A stretch of 20,141 nt of DNA from CAYLKS01 sp964384205 [NCBI: uncultured bacterium]. GTDB taxonomy: Bacteria; JAGOEH01. Below the pieces are notes generated by a model that worked only from the letters and a program-made list of their open reading frames with translations, searched no databases and was not told the DNA's origin. The position numbers were made by a program, and so were the translations under genes. Of the stretch, positions 7,767-17,097 are shown piece after piece. The first letter of the stretch is position 1. Every line of letters starts with the position of its first letter. The stretch spans positions 1 through 20,141 of the forward strand of contig CAYLKS010000053.1 of assembly GCA_964384205.1 (NCBI GenBank), written 5' to 3'.

Positions 7767-9134
7767 TTATGAAAAATATTTTCCCCTCATCTCTAAAATA
7801 TTAGAGATAAAAACAATATTTTTATCCTTATAAACATCATCTGGAATATTGGAATATTTTGATATAAAAATTCGGTTAAAACTCATTGAAAATGCTTCTT
7901 TCAAGCGCAAATTTATTTGGGAAACAGGTCTAATCTCTCCGGATAAACCAAGCTCACCAATAAACACATCATCATTTTCACACTCTTTATTAAAAAAACT
8001 CGATAAAATAGACATAGCAATTGCAAAATCTATGGCAGGTTCTCTAATATTCAGCCCCCCAGCAATATTTAAAAAAACATCACTTGCACCGAAAGGTAGT
8101 TTAAAATTTTTTTCAAGGACAGCAAGAAGCATGGCAAGTCTTTTAGAATCAATACCTGTTGCAACTCTCTGAGCATATCCATAATTAGATGGTGTAACAA
8201 GCGCCTGTATTTCAGTCAAAAATGCTCTTGTTCCTTCAAGACTAACAGAAATAGACACTCCTGTCCTTTTTTGTGTATTATCCATTATAAAAATTGATGA
8301 TATATTCTTGGCATCAATTAATCCCTTATCCGTCATCTCAAAAATACCTATTTCACCAACCGCTCCAAATCTATTTTTTACAGCTCTTAATATTCTAAAA
8401 GATGAATATCTATCTCCTTCAAAATATAAAACAGTATCAACAATATGTTCTAATACTTTTGGTCCAGCTATAGTACCTTCTTTTGTAATATGCCCCACAA
8501 TAAAAAAAGTAATATTGTAAGTTTTGGCAAGTTTTAAAAAAGACGTAGCTGAATTTCTAATTTGAGAAACAGATCCCGGTGCTGATTCAAAATTTAAACT
8601 ATATAAAGTTTGAATAGAATCTATAACTACAAAATCTGGCTTCTCTTTCTCTATAGTAGCTAAAATTTTCTCTAAATTAGATTCTATAATAATAAAAACT
8701 TTACCTATAGCTGAATTTAATCTAACTGCTCTTAATTTTATTTGAGAAGATGATTCTTCACCGGAAATATAAAATACTTTCTTATTTTTAGCAAGATTAA
8801 GACATACCTGCAAAAGCAATGTTGATTTTCCAATTCCGGGTTCACCTCCAAAAAGTATCAAACTACCTGCAACAATACCACCACCTAAAACCCGATCAAG
8901 TTCAGCAATACCAGAACTTAATCTATCTTTATTATTTATCTCAACATGATCCAATAAGATCGGCTCTACACCTTCAGAATCAACCCAGGAGAATCTATTA
9001 TCAGTTTCTTCTTTGCTTTCCTTTTGCTCAATAATGGTATTCCATGCACCACATTCGGTACATCTTCCCTGCCATTTATAATATAAAGCTCCGCATTCCT
9101 GACAAACAAATACTGATTTGTGCTTTTTCTTCAT
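7767..9134 (-). CDS. radA: DNA repair protein RadA (Sms)
   Basis: A 455-residue RadA, a RecA-like ATPase that promotes branch migration in recombination repair. In order: a four-cysteine zinc finger (Cys11, Cys14, Cys25, Cys28, in CQECG and CTECG), a RecA core with Walker A GEPGIGKST (97-105) and Walker B-like FVVIDSIQTL (168-177), the RadA-specific KNRFG motif (253-257), and a C-terminal Lon-protease-like domain (about 280-455) containing the GGLNIREPAIDFAIA stretch. Length and layout are those of a complete protein. Its ATG overlaps the hslV stop in an ATGA arrangement, so translation is coupled to hslV. Confidence 0.97.
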   Translation of the reverse strand: MKKKHKSVFVCQECGALYYKWQGRCTECGAWNTIIEQKESKEETDNRFSWVDSEGVEPILLDHVEINNKDRLSSGIAELDRVLGGGIVAGSLILFGGEPGIGKSTLLLQVCLNLAKNKKVFYISGEESSSQIKLRAVRLNSAIGKVFIIIESNLEKILATIEKEKPDFVVIDSIQTLYSLNFESAPGSVSQIRNSATSFLKLAKTYNITFFIVGHITKEGTIAGPKVLEHIVDTVLYFEGDRYSSFRILRAVKNRFGAVGEIGIFEMTDKGLIDAKNISSIFIMDNTQKRTGVSISVSLEGTRAFLTEIQALVTPSNYGYAQRVATGIDSKRLAMLLAVLEKNFKLPFGASDVFLNIAGGLNIREPAIDFAIAMSILSSFFNKECENDDVFIGELGLSGEIRPVSQINLRLKEAFSMSFNRIFISKYSNIPDDVYKDKNIVFISNILEMRGKYFS

Positions 9135-9667
9135 AAATTCAATTCTTTAATTGTAAAATGACTATTTGTATAAACACATATCTGACTTGCAATCTCAAGA
9201 GATTTTTTCACTATATCACGTGCGGATAAATCAGTATTATATAACAAAGCTTTTGCTGCAGCTAATGCAAATTCCCCGCCAGAACCAATAGCAATAATTC
9301 CATCATCAGGCTGAATAATATCTCCATCTCCTGAAATTAAAAGTCCAACTTCTGAATTATATACCGCAAGCATGGCTTCCAGATTCCTCAAATATTTATC
9401 CATTCTCCATTCTTTTGCAAACATAACAGCTGCTTTATATAAATTTCCTTTTGCATTATCTATTTTTTCCTCAAAAATATCAAATAATGCCATAGCATCA
9501 GCAACAGCTCCGGAAAAACCTGCTAATATCGTATCATCATACAATAATCTAACCTTACTCGCCTGTGATTTTATTATAATATCATCTAATGACACCTGTC
9601 CATCAGATCCCATAGCAATCAAATTTCCTCGACGCAATCCTATAACAGTAGTTCCTGTAAATCTCAT
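9131..9667 (-). CDS. hslV: ATP-dependent protease peptidase subunit HslV
   Basis: A 178-residue proteasome-like peptidase, the proteolytic ring of the HslUV protease. The precursor begins MRFTGTTVIG; cleavage after Gly5 would expose Thr6 as the N-terminal nucleophile. With Thr6 as residue 1, Asp22 and Lys38 fall at the canonical positions 17 and 33. Other family stretches are KVRLLYDDTILAGFSG (38-53), LRNLEAMLAVY, GDGDIIQP, AIGSGGEFALAAA and CVYTNSHFTI. The usual AGDGQ reads GSDGQ here. The partner ATPase HslU, normally the next gene, is absent: radA follows with an ATGA overlap and a transporter precedes with a 12-base gap. Confidence 0.95.
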   Translation of the reverse strand: MRFTGTTVIGLRRGNLIAMGSDGQVSLDDIIIKSQASKVRLLYDDTILAGFSGAVADAMALFDIFEEKIDNAKGNLYKAAVMFAKEWRMDKYLRNLEAMLAVYNSEVGLLISGDGDIIQPDDGIIAIGSGGEFALAAAKALLYNTDLSARDIVKKSLEIASQICVYTNSHFTIKELNL

Positions 9668-9679
9668 ACTAAAATCCCA

Positions 9680-11404
9680 TTATAAACTTAATAAATTCAT
9701 CACCAATATAGTTAAAATCAACAACGGAATAATGTATTTTACCAATACTACAAAAATATTTTTAACATAAAATTTATAACCACCTAATGTCAATTCTTTT
9801 ATTACATTATTAATTCCCCAAATATATCCGCAGAAAATTGTTATGCCTAATGCATTAATAGGCAATGCTAAATTAAAAAACACTTTATCAAGAAAATCAA
9901 AAAAAGTCATATTTCCAATAACAGGTTTAGATAAAACATTAAAAGAAAGCGCACTGGGAATACCAAAAATAAAAACCAATATTACTATAAAAAAAGTTCC
10001 TTTAAACCTATCCCATTTTTTCTCATCCACAACATATGCTATGATAATTTCAAGCAATGAAATACTTGAAGTAATAGCTGCAATGAAAAGCAATAAAAAG
10101 AAAATAAAAGCCACAATTGAACCAAAAACAGTTTTACTAAATACAACAGGCATAACAACAAAAACCAAAGACGGACCAGCTTCAGGATTCATATTAAAAG
10201 CAAATAAAGCAGGGAATATTACAAGGCCTGCCAAAAAAGCAACAAGAGTATCAAATCCAGCGATATAGGCACCACTTGAAATAATATTATCATCTTTTTT
10301 TGTATAACTTCCATAAGTTATCATGGCACCAAAACCCAATGATAAAGAAAAAAATGCCTGCCCCATTGCTGTAAAAAATGTCTTATATGTTACAGAACTA
10401 AAATCCGGTTTTAAATAAAAATTAACTCCTTTAAATGCTCCTGGTAATGTTAATGCTCTTATAATTAATCCAATCAAAAGTAAAAACAAAATAGGCATCA
10501 ACACCTTCGAAAATCTTTCAATTCCATCTGCCACTCCTTTTGCAACAATATACGCAGTCAAAAGTAAAAACATAAGATGCCAAAAAATTAATAAATATGG
10601 ATTAGAAATAAAATCTACAAATCCTGTTTTTGCATCAATATTACTAAAAGCTGTTCTTTTCACTTTTATTTTAATTTCATTATTATCATTATTCAAATTA
10701 TTCAACTCTATTTTATTTAAATCATACCATTTATTTTTTACATAGGAATAATTTATTTTCTCCCCATTTAAATAAACAGAAACTTCATTAGCAGTAGATA
10801 AATATAAAAATAATTTACCATTACCCACATTAGAAACATTAGCAATAAATTCATATTCTGCAAACTTTCTTGATATCTTTATCCAATGATTATTTTTATC
10901 CAGATAATATTTATAGTCATCGGTATTGGACAAATTATCCGCATTAGTTTTCCAGAAATCTTTGGATGATGGAACTACAATATTCCCATTCTCATCTATA
11001 ATTTTTGCATAAATATAATTATGATTTTCATCAGAAACTAAATTAGTAGCACTTTTTACTATATAATGCATTGTCCACCCTGCAATAACACTATAATAAG
11101 AAAGAACTACAAAACCAGATAAAACACCGAGATAACCAATCCATTTCCATTTTTTGCCATTCTTATATTTTCCAAAAGCACCTACAGCATTCAAATTTGT
11201 ATGCCTTCCTATCGATATTTCTAAAAATAATATAGGAAGTCCAACAAGTATAACAAAAAATAAATATATCAAAACAAAAGCAGCGCCTCCATTACTTCCT
11301 GTAATGTATGGAAAACGCCAGATATTACCAAGACCTATTGCAGAACCTGTGGCTGCCAAAATAAAACCTAGTTTACTACTCCAATTCCCTCTGTTATTAT
11401 TCAT
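9680..11404 (-). CDS. NSS (SNF) family sodium symporter with a beta-rich extracellular insert
   Basis: A 574-residue LeuT-fold sodium-coupled transporter for amino acids or related small molecules. TM1 contains the family signature GSAIGLGNIWRFPY with its unwound segment; GGAAF, the LEISIGR loop and the TM6-like FFSLSLGFGAMITYGSY follow. Substrate cannot be predicted. Between the TM3 region (ending near residue 120) and the next helix (near 270) lies an insert of about 140 residues, far longer than in LeuT. Its second half (ELFIANVSN-like region, about 183-252) contains VSVYLNGEKI and closes with EIKIKVKR, resembling a jelly-roll domain. The start at 11404 is chosen over GTG 11410 and ATG 11407 because TGGAGG (11411-11416) lies 6 bases upstream. 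Residue numbers count from the GTG at 11410, so subtract 2 for this start. Confidence 0.9.
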   Translation of the reverse strand: MNNNRGNWSSKLGFILAATGSAIGLGNIWRFPYITGSNGGAAFVLIYLFFVILVGLPILFLEISIGRHTNLNAVGAFGKYKNGKKWKWIGYLGVLSGFVVLSYYSVIAGWTMHYIVKSATNLVSDENHNYIYAKIIDENGNIVVPSSKDFWKTNADNLSNTDDYKYYLDKNNHWIKISRKFAEYEFIANVSNVGNGKLFLYLSTANEVSVYLNGEKINYSYVKNKWYDLNKIELNNLNNDNNEIKIKVKRTAFSNIDAKTGFVDFISNPYLLIFWHLMFLLLTAYIVAKGVADGIERFSKVLMPILFLLLIGLIIRALTLPGAFKGVNFYLKPDFSSVTYKTFFTAMGQAFFSLSLGFGAMITYGSYTKKDDNIISSGAYIAGFDTLVAFLAGLVIFPALFAFNMNPEAGPSLVFVVMPVVFSKTVFGSIVAFIFFLLLFIAAITSSISLLEIIIAYVVDEKKWDRFKGTFFIVILVFIFGIPSALSFNVLSKPVIGNMTFFDFLDKVFFNLALPINALGITIFCGYIWGINNVIKELTLGGYKFYVKNIFVVLVKYIIPLLILTILVMNLLSL

Positions 11405-11416
11405 CATCACCCTCCA

Positions 11417-11815
11417 TCAAAACTTAAAATTTACTCTACAATAGATTATATTTTCTTTAGAAATTATACTGATCTTTTTTTGATCAATAAAGAAAAAATG
11501 AGCATCAACATAGGCATCAAGCAAAGAATATGCCCATGTCATTATAAAAATAGGGATAAACTTATTCCTTCTATCAAAATATTTTACTTCACCAGTTTCT
11601 TTATACTTATTATTATAAAATATGGACAAACCTAAAGATATAGTTTCAACAGAAAAAAAAGATATACTTTTTATATATTTTTTATTATAATATTGGCCCG
11701 CTCCAGGAAACAAACCTGAAAGTACAAAAGCTTTTGTTGGAGAATGTGTTATTTTAGTATCTGCATTTATGGGAATACTGAATAATAAAAATAACAAAAA
11801 TATTCGCTTAAACAT
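11417..11815 (-). CDS. DUF5683-like membrane protein with signal peptide
   Basis: A 132-residue exported or membrane protein. A signal peptide (1-18, ending INA) is followed by SPTKAFVLSGLFPGAGQYYN (25-44), the start typical of DUF5683 proteins, with hydrophobic segments at about 51-67 and 87-103. WAYSLLDAYVDAHF (94-107) is also characteristic. The chain ends in alternating, aromatic-terminated residues. The function of this family is unknown; it occurs mostly in bacteria with an outer membrane. It starts one base after the response-regulator stop with no clear ribosome binding site, so it is probably translated by coupling. The transporter's Shine-Dalgarno lies directly before its own stop codon region. 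Confidence 0.75.
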   Translation of the reverse strand: MFKRIFLLFLLFSIPINADTKITHSPTKAFVLSGLFPGAGQYYNKKYIKSISFFSVETISLGLSIFYNNKYKETGEVKYFDRRNKFIPIFIMTWAYSLLDAYVDAHFFFIDQKKISIISKENIIYCRVNFKF

Positions 11816-11816
11816 C

Positions 11817-13259
11817 TTATTTCAGTTCAGGCAATAAGTTATTATCAAGTAAATAAAGAAGCTTTTCAACAACATCTCCATCAAGCTGAGTTCCTGAAAC
11901 ATTTATTAGCTCCTGTCTAATTTTTTCAATAGGCAATGCCTTTCTATAAATTCTATTGGAATTCATCGCCTCGAAAACATCAGCCACTGTTATAATTTTA
12001 GATAATAATGGAATTTGCTCTCCCTTTAATCCATCTGGATATCCTTTCCCGTCAATTCTTTCATGATGAAATCTAATGTGCCTTGCAAGATGCTTCAAAG
12101 ATGGGATGTTAGAAACTATATCAGCTCCAATAACAGGATGCTGCTTTATTATATTATATTCCTCTGGGGTTAATTTACCTTTTTTATTTAAAATATTTTC
12201 AGGCACTCCTATTTTACCAATGTCATGTAAAAGAGCTGCATATTGCAACTCATCCAATTCTTCCTCACTCAGATCAAAAAGTTCCCCAATTTTCATAGCT
12301 ATCTTTACAACATTTCTTGAATGAAAGTGCGTATATTTATCTTTTTTATCAACAGCATCAGCCAATGCTTTTATTGTAGATATATAATTAATATTCATTC
12401 TTTTATATAATAAAAAATTTTCAAAAATAGTACCTATCTGCCTTGCCAACATTTTTATCAACTGAATTGATAAATTTGAAAATTCATTACCAACTTTATA
12501 TCCTATAATACCTCCAAAAAATTCCTCATTAGCTTGTATTGGCATTAAAAAGTAATTTGTCTTTTCACCATTTATTTCTAAATTTTTATATTCATCACTT
12601 TCTGTAGAAAAAAAGTTAATATACGGCAATAATTTTACAATATCAATAAGACGCGCTTTCTTGTCAGAAGAAATTCTAAAATTTATCTCTGAATCATCAT
12701 TTATAGAAAAATTAAATTTCTTATCAAAATATTCTATAAATAAATATAAGCCATTGGTTCTTGTGTGAGTTATTAAAAATTGTAAAATTTCCACTATTAA
12801 CTTATGAAGATTAGTTTCAAGACTTATTTTATAAATTTTATCAATAAATATAGACATATCTTTGAGCATCATAGATTCTTTTAGTACTCTATTCTCCTCA
12901 ATCATTCTTTTTACTTTAAATGAAATCTCCTGGAGACTTATAGGCTTCATAATATAATCATTTGCTCCAAAATGAATAGCATCTATTGCTGATTTAATTG
13001 ACGGAAAAGCTGTTATAATAATTATAGGTATATAATTTCCATTAAAACGAAGCTTTTTTATAAATTCTATTCCATTCATGACAGGCATATTAAGATCAGT
13101 TATAATTAAATCAAAATTAGTATCTCTACTTATTATATTATAAGCTTGTTGCCCGTTGGTAGCTATTTCAACTTTATACCCTTTCAATGTCATATATTCA
13201 GAAAAAACTTCTAATATATCTTCATCATCATCAACAACTAAAATCCTAACACCATCCAT
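11817..13259 (-). CDS. Response regulator with REC and HD-GYP domains (predicted c-di-GMP phosphodiesterase)
   Basis: A 480-residue cytoplasmic protein. The N-terminal receiver domain (1-122) has the acidic pocket Asp10-Asp12, phospho-acceptor Asp55 (LIITDLNMP), Thr83 and Lys105 (YIMKPIS). A central region (about 130-285) looks like a GAF-type sensory domain or linker. The HD-GYP domain (about 290-475) has HDIGK (345-349), HHERIDGKGYPDG (398-410, GYP at 406-408) and ADVFEAMNSNRIYRKA (426-441). HD-GYP domains hydrolyse c-di-GMP to GMP; all key residues are present. No histidine kinase is encoded nearby. The start lies 6 bases after the giant TPR gene's stop, so it is cotranscribed with the envelope genes. 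Confidence 0.95.
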   Translation of the reverse strand: MDGVRILVVDDDEDILEVFSEYMTLKGYKVEIATNGQQAYNIISRDTNFDLIITDLNMPVMNGIEFIKKLRFNGNYIPIIIITAFPSIKSAIDAIHFGANDYIMKPISLQEISFKVKRMIEENRVLKESMMLKDMSIFIDKIYKISLETNLHKLIVEILQFLITHTRTNGLYLFIEYFDKKFNFSINDDSEINFRISSDKKARLIDIVKLLPYINFFSTESDEYKNLEINGEKTNYFLMPIQANEEFFGGIIGYKVGNEFSNLSIQLIKMLARQIGTIFENFLLYKRMNINYISTIKALADAVDKKDKYTHFHSRNVVKIAMKIGELFDLSEEELDELQYAALLHDIGKIGVPENILNKKGKLTPEEYNIIKQHPVIGADIVSNIPSLKHLARHIRFHHERIDGKGYPDGLKGEQIPLLSKIITVADVFEAMNSNRIYRKALPIEKIRQELINVSGTQLDGDVVEKLLYLLDNNLLPELK

Positions 13260-13265
13260 AAAAAA

Positions 13266-16200
13266 TTAATCCTTTTTTTTATTTAAATATTCCAACCTTC
13301 CAGCAGCTGTTTTTCCATAATCAGAATTAGCTCCATATTTTTTTATTATATTTCTATAAATACGCTTGGCTTTTTCAATCTGGCCTTGTTTTTGATAAAT
13401 TTCCCCAATCATATAATAGGAAGTTACTGCAAACATAAAATATTCATTATAATCATAAACTACTGTCAAAAATTCTTTTAATGCATCATCAACCAATCCA
13501 TTTTTATAATAACATTCTCCCAGATAATAATGCAATTCTGCTGCATCTTCCCCTGAAACAAAAGGCAAAAGACTTCTATATAAAGAAATTGCTTCAATAT
13601 ATCTATAAGTATTCATAAAACAATAGCCAATCCTAAATTTTACTCTATCCTTTCGATCGCTGGCAGGGAATTCATCAAGATATCTATTATAAACATTAAT
13701 CGCATCATTAAATTGCCCATTTTCTTCATATAACATACCAAGATTAAACAATGTATTCTCTAATAAACTATTATTTACCTGCTCCAATTTTAAAATTCTT
13801 TCATAATACTCAATTGCTTTATTTAATTCTTTTGGGATTCTATAATAATAAAGTGTAGATAAAGAAAAGTAAACATCAGCAATTAAAGAATCCTTTAAGG
13901 ATAAACTGTCAGCCAATGACAACAAAATTTTTTCTGCATCATCAAATTTTTTATTATTTATATAAACAACAGCTAAGTTCTTTAATGATTTATATTTTAT
14001 TTCTTTAATATCACTCTCATCTATAATATCTTTAAGAATATCCTCGGCTTTTGATAATCTCTTCTTTCTTATTAAATACTCACTATAATCGATTAAAAGA
14101 TCATAGTAATAATTAATTTTTTGCTCATACTTTTTCCTAAATTTTTCTATATGTTTTTTTATATTTTTATTATATGAAGTCAATAAATCCAATTTTAAAT
14201 TATAATAATCAAATTTAGCTTTATCTTTAATATATAAAGTATCAACTAAAGACATTTGTTTTTTTGCTATAATTTCAAGATTCTTATCAATATACAAATC
14301 AATCAATTCATAAAAAGCTCTTTCCCAATCTTTATATTGAGGATATTTTACATAATTCTTCAATAAATCTATTGCCTTATCTTCTTTATTTATCATTCTA
14401 TATGATTGGGCAAGCAAATATAAAGATTTAATAAAATATTCAGAATTGTCTTTTATCCTTTCAAAATAATATATTGCATTTCTATAATCTTTTTTATTAA
14501 AATAATATTTCCCTAAAAGAAAATCCTTTATTTCTTTATTTTTAACAATATTAAAAATATCTATCCTATCATAAATATTTACAGAAAATAACAATTGTTC
14601 ATCAATATTATAATAAGGAAATTTTGCTAAAAAATTAGCAATATCATTTTCATCAATTTGGTCTACTAAAAATTTAATATTCAATAATAAATACTCCGCA
14701 TTTGCATATAAATAGAAATTTTCATCTGTCTTTAAAAAAGAATTCAAAAATTCCTTGGATAATTGATAATTACCCTTTAAAAAATAAGCTTTCCCAAGAT
14801 AATATTTTATCAAAGATAATTTGTTTTTATCATTAATACTATTCAATAAAATATTTAAATTTGTAATGGCATCATCTAATTTGTTCTTCTCAATATAATA
14901 TTTTGATAATTCAATCACAAAATCATTATAAATTTTTTTACCTGCTTGAATAGAATTTATATTAAAATTTTCGATTAAAGTATCATTCAATCTAAACTTT
15001 AAAATATAAAATTTTATAAAATCATTATTTAAAATATATTCTTGTGGAATGTTATCAATAATTTTCTTAATATATGCTCCAATAATAACATTTGCTGCAA
15101 GCTGTTCATTTTTTTCAAAAATAGATAAATTATTATAACAAGCTCTATAATCTTTCTGTAAATAAGATGTTAACAAATTAGAATTTTTACTAAAATCCAT
15201 ATTTGACGGCAAAATTACATTAGATTTATCATAAAAATTTCTTATGATCTCCTTATACTTTAAAACTTTGTCATATTCTGGCAAATATAAAAATTTCTTT
15301 TCATACAAATCAATATATTTCAAGGACAAGCTATAATTAATATTTAAAAACTCTGAAATTAATTTTAACAAAACTTTGGGAGAAAAATATTTATCCGGCA
15401 ATATTATAATACGAGAATAGAGCCTTTTTAAAGCATTGTTATCTAAAGAGAATATAAAATCATTAATAACTTTTACAGAATCTTCAAAAGAATTACACTG
15501 CAATAATGCCTTATTAAAAAAAGTTTCTTTTTCCAAATCAAATATTTTCATCTTCAAGAGATAATAATCTAAAAGATCACTTTTATATAAACTATTTATA
15601 TTAACCGTATTTAATATTAAATTTGCTGAATCCGGCAAATTAAAAAAATAATAAGCTTTAGCAATTCTCATTAATAATCTATCATTATTACAATTTGCAA
15701 CATATGATGATTTTAATATACCATACTTTTGAAAATCTAATAATACATCAGCAACTTTAACAGATAATTCATTATCACAAAATTTCTTAATAAACAATGA
15801 TGATGAGGCAAAAAGACTATCATAATTTTGATTTTCATAAAAAATCTCTATTTTATTATAAAAAGCATCTACTAAAAAATCCTCTATATTCTTTTTTAAT
15901 ATTAAATTAAAATCGGACAAAGCATCATTATATTTACCAAGTCTTGCTAAAGTTTTAGCTTTTAATATTAATGCTCTATAATATAAATTAGTCCCATTCT
16001 CTCTTTTAAAAACCTCTGGAAGATATTCTAATACTTTAGTATAATTTACATTATCATAATAAATTTCAGAAATTTTATAAGCTATCTCAGAAGTGTACTC
16101 CCCATTGGGATAAAGCATTATATAAGAAAGCCCTAAAGGAATAGCATTATCTATATCCCCTATATTTACTAACATATTAAACGATTCATAAGTAGCATCC

Positions 16201-16610
16201 CCTGCAAATTTAGACAATGGGAAATCCTTTTGCAACCTTTTAACATTATCTAAAAAAATCTCCTTTTCCCCCAACTTAATTAAAGCCTTGTTCAAATAAT
16301 AAAGAGCTTCTGCAACTAATTTAGAATCATTAAATTTTTCAGCAAATAAACTTAAATAATATTTTGCTTTAGTATATTCATTATCTTTTAAATATGATAA
16401 TCCTATAAGGAAAAAAGCACTATCTTGCTTAATATCCTCTTGCTGCAAAGTCATATACTCTTTAAAATATAAAACAGCCTGATCATACAGTCCATCATTA
16501 AACAATTTTTTACCTAATTTAAATTTTTTATAAATATCAGTATTATTTTGAGCAAAAATAATAGAATAAATAAAAAAAATGAAAATCAAATATCTAATTC
16601 TGCCTGCCAT
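13266..16610 (-). CDS. Very large exported TPR-repeat protein
   Basis: A 1114-residue protein with a signal peptide (cleavage expected after IIFA, residue 20), followed almost entirely by tetratricopeptide-like helical hairpins. Clear repeats begin with FKLGKKLFNDGLYDQAVLYF near the mature N-terminus and end in a well-conserved C-terminal set (e.g. TLFNLGMLYEENGQFNDAIN, YYLGECYYKNGLVDDALKEF, YYMIGEIYQKQGQIEKAKR). The middle third (about 300-600) is divergent. It is predicted to act as a periplasmic or outer-membrane-associated scaffold, reminiscent of BamD/YbgF-like repeats, but no specific function follows. Its start overlaps the preceding NTF2-like gene by 17 bases, so the two are translationally coupled. 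Confidence 0.88.
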   Translation of the reverse strand: MAGRIRYLIFIFFIYSIIFAQNNTDIYKKFKLGKKLFNDGLYDQAVLYFKEYMTLQQEDIKQDSAFFLIGLSYLKDNEYTKAKYYLSLFAEKFNDSKLVAEALYYLNKALIKLGEKEIFLDNVKRLQKDFPLSKFAGDATYESFNMLVNIGDIDNAIPLGLSYIMLYPNGEYTSEIAYKISEIYYDNVNYTKVLEYLPEVFKRENGTNLYYRALILKAKTLARLGKYNDALSDFNLILKKNIEDFLVDAFYNKIEIFYENQNYDSLFASSSLFIKKFCDNELSVKVADVLLDFQKYGILKSSYVANCNNDRLLMRIAKAYYFFNLPDSANLILNTVNINSLYKSDLLDYYLLKMKIFDLEKETFFNKALLQCNSFEDSVKVINDFIFSLDNNALKRLYSRIIILPDKYFSPKVLLKLISEFLNINYSLSLKYIDLYEKKFLYLPEYDKVLKYKEIIRNFYDKSNVILPSNMDFSKNSNLLTSYLQKDYRACYNNLSIFEKNEQLAANVIIGAYIKKIIDNIPQEYILNNDFIKFYILKFRLNDTLIENFNINSIQAGKKIYNDFVIELSKYYIEKNKLDDAITNLNILLNSINDKNKLSLIKYYLGKAYFLKGNYQLSKEFLNSFLKTDENFYLYANAEYLLLNIKFLVDQIDENDIANFLAKFPYYNIDEQLLFSVNIYDRIDIFNIVKNKEIKDFLLGKYYFNKKDYRNAIYYFERIKDNSEYFIKSLYLLAQSYRMINKEDKAIDLLKNYVKYPQYKDWERAFYELIDLYIDKNLEIIAKKQMSLVDTLYIKDKAKFDYYNLKLDLLTSYNKNIKKHIEKFRKKYEQKINYYYDLLIDYSEYLIRKKRLSKAEDILKDIIDESDIKEIKYKSLKNLAVVYINNKKFDDAEKILLSLADSLSLKDSLIADVYFSLSTLYYYRIPKELNKAIEYYERILKLEQVNNSLLENTLFNLGMLYEENGQFNDAINVYNRYLDEFPASDRKDRVKFRIGYCFMNTYRYIEAISLYRSLLPFVSGEDAAELHYYLGECYYKNGLVDDALKEFLTVVYDYNEYFMFAVTSYYMIGEIYQKQGQIEKAKRIYRNIIKKYGANSDYGKTAAGRLEYLNKKKD

Positions 16611-17004
16611 ATTCTACTAACTTCCCTTTATATTCTTTTAAAATAACTACTTCATCATGCATATTCTGACTAAATCCTCGTAAATTATTACTCAAATTTT
16701 TATCAAGTTTATAATCATAACGAACATAAATTAATCCATTTCTTTCAGCAACTCTGATATTTCTAACAGAAAACTTATATTCATTACCTTTCTCAAAAAT
16801 TTTCTCATAAAAAGCTTTCTTTGCTCTATAATCCATACCTCTATCTTTAAAATCAGGATGATATGTGCTCATCATCAAATCAACATCTAAATTTGCATAA
16901 GCTTTTTCTCTAATCTTAAAAAAATCTTCTACTTCCTTTTTATAATCGTGTTTACTTCCACATACAAAAAATATCAAAAATATAAGAGTATAAATCTTTC
17001 TCAT
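16594..17004 (-). CDS. Small NTF2/SnoaL-like exported protein, possible lipoprotein
   Basis: A 136-residue protein. Its N-terminus is a basic start plus a hydrophobic stretch ending FFVCGSK, so Cys15 could be lipidated, but the lipobox is imperfect (Val instead of Gly/Ala/Ser before Cys). The rest resembles the NTF2/DUF4440 fold: a helix pair (VEDFFKIREKAYANLDVDLM), the STYHPDF stretch, then several beta strands (YKFSVRNIRVAE, LIYVRYDYKL). Members of this fold are binding or scaffold modules or enzymes; no catalytic set is evident. AAAGGAG lies about 8 bases before the ATG. It overlaps the giant TPR gene by 17 bases, suggesting the two products act together. Confidence 0.75.
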   Translation of the reverse strand: MRKIYTLIFLIFFVCGSKHDYKKEVEDFFKIREKAYANLDVDLMMSTYHPDFKDRGMDYRAKKAFYEKIFEKGNEYKFSVRNIRVAERNGLIYVRYDYKLDKNLSNNLRGFSQNMHDEVVILKEYKGKLVEYGRQN

Positions 17005-17034
17005 ATTTTAAACTCCTTTATAACATTACTCAAT

Positions 17035-17061
17035 AAAATAAAATTTTTATATTATTGTCAA
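17035..17061 (-). promoter_or_regulatory. Possible internal promoter upstream of the NTF2-like gene
   Basis: A perfect TTGACA (17061-17056 on the minus strand) is followed after 15 bases by TATTTT (17040-17035), a weak -10. It lies in the 93-base gap after the barrel/transglutaminase gene, the widest gap in this ten-gene run. Weak spacing and -10 keep this tentative. Confidence 0.3.
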
Positions 17062-17097
17062 CAAAAAAATTGAAATATTGATAAAAAATAAACAGTT

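Noticed and set aside
9372-9770. 132-codon plus-strand open frame across hslV
   Set aside because: Antisense to hslV, which has an intact catalytic set; no support of its own.
9843-10268. 141-codon plus-strand open frame inside the transporter gene
   Set aside because: Antisense shadow of a well-supported membrane protein gene; no ribosome binding site or recognisable domain.
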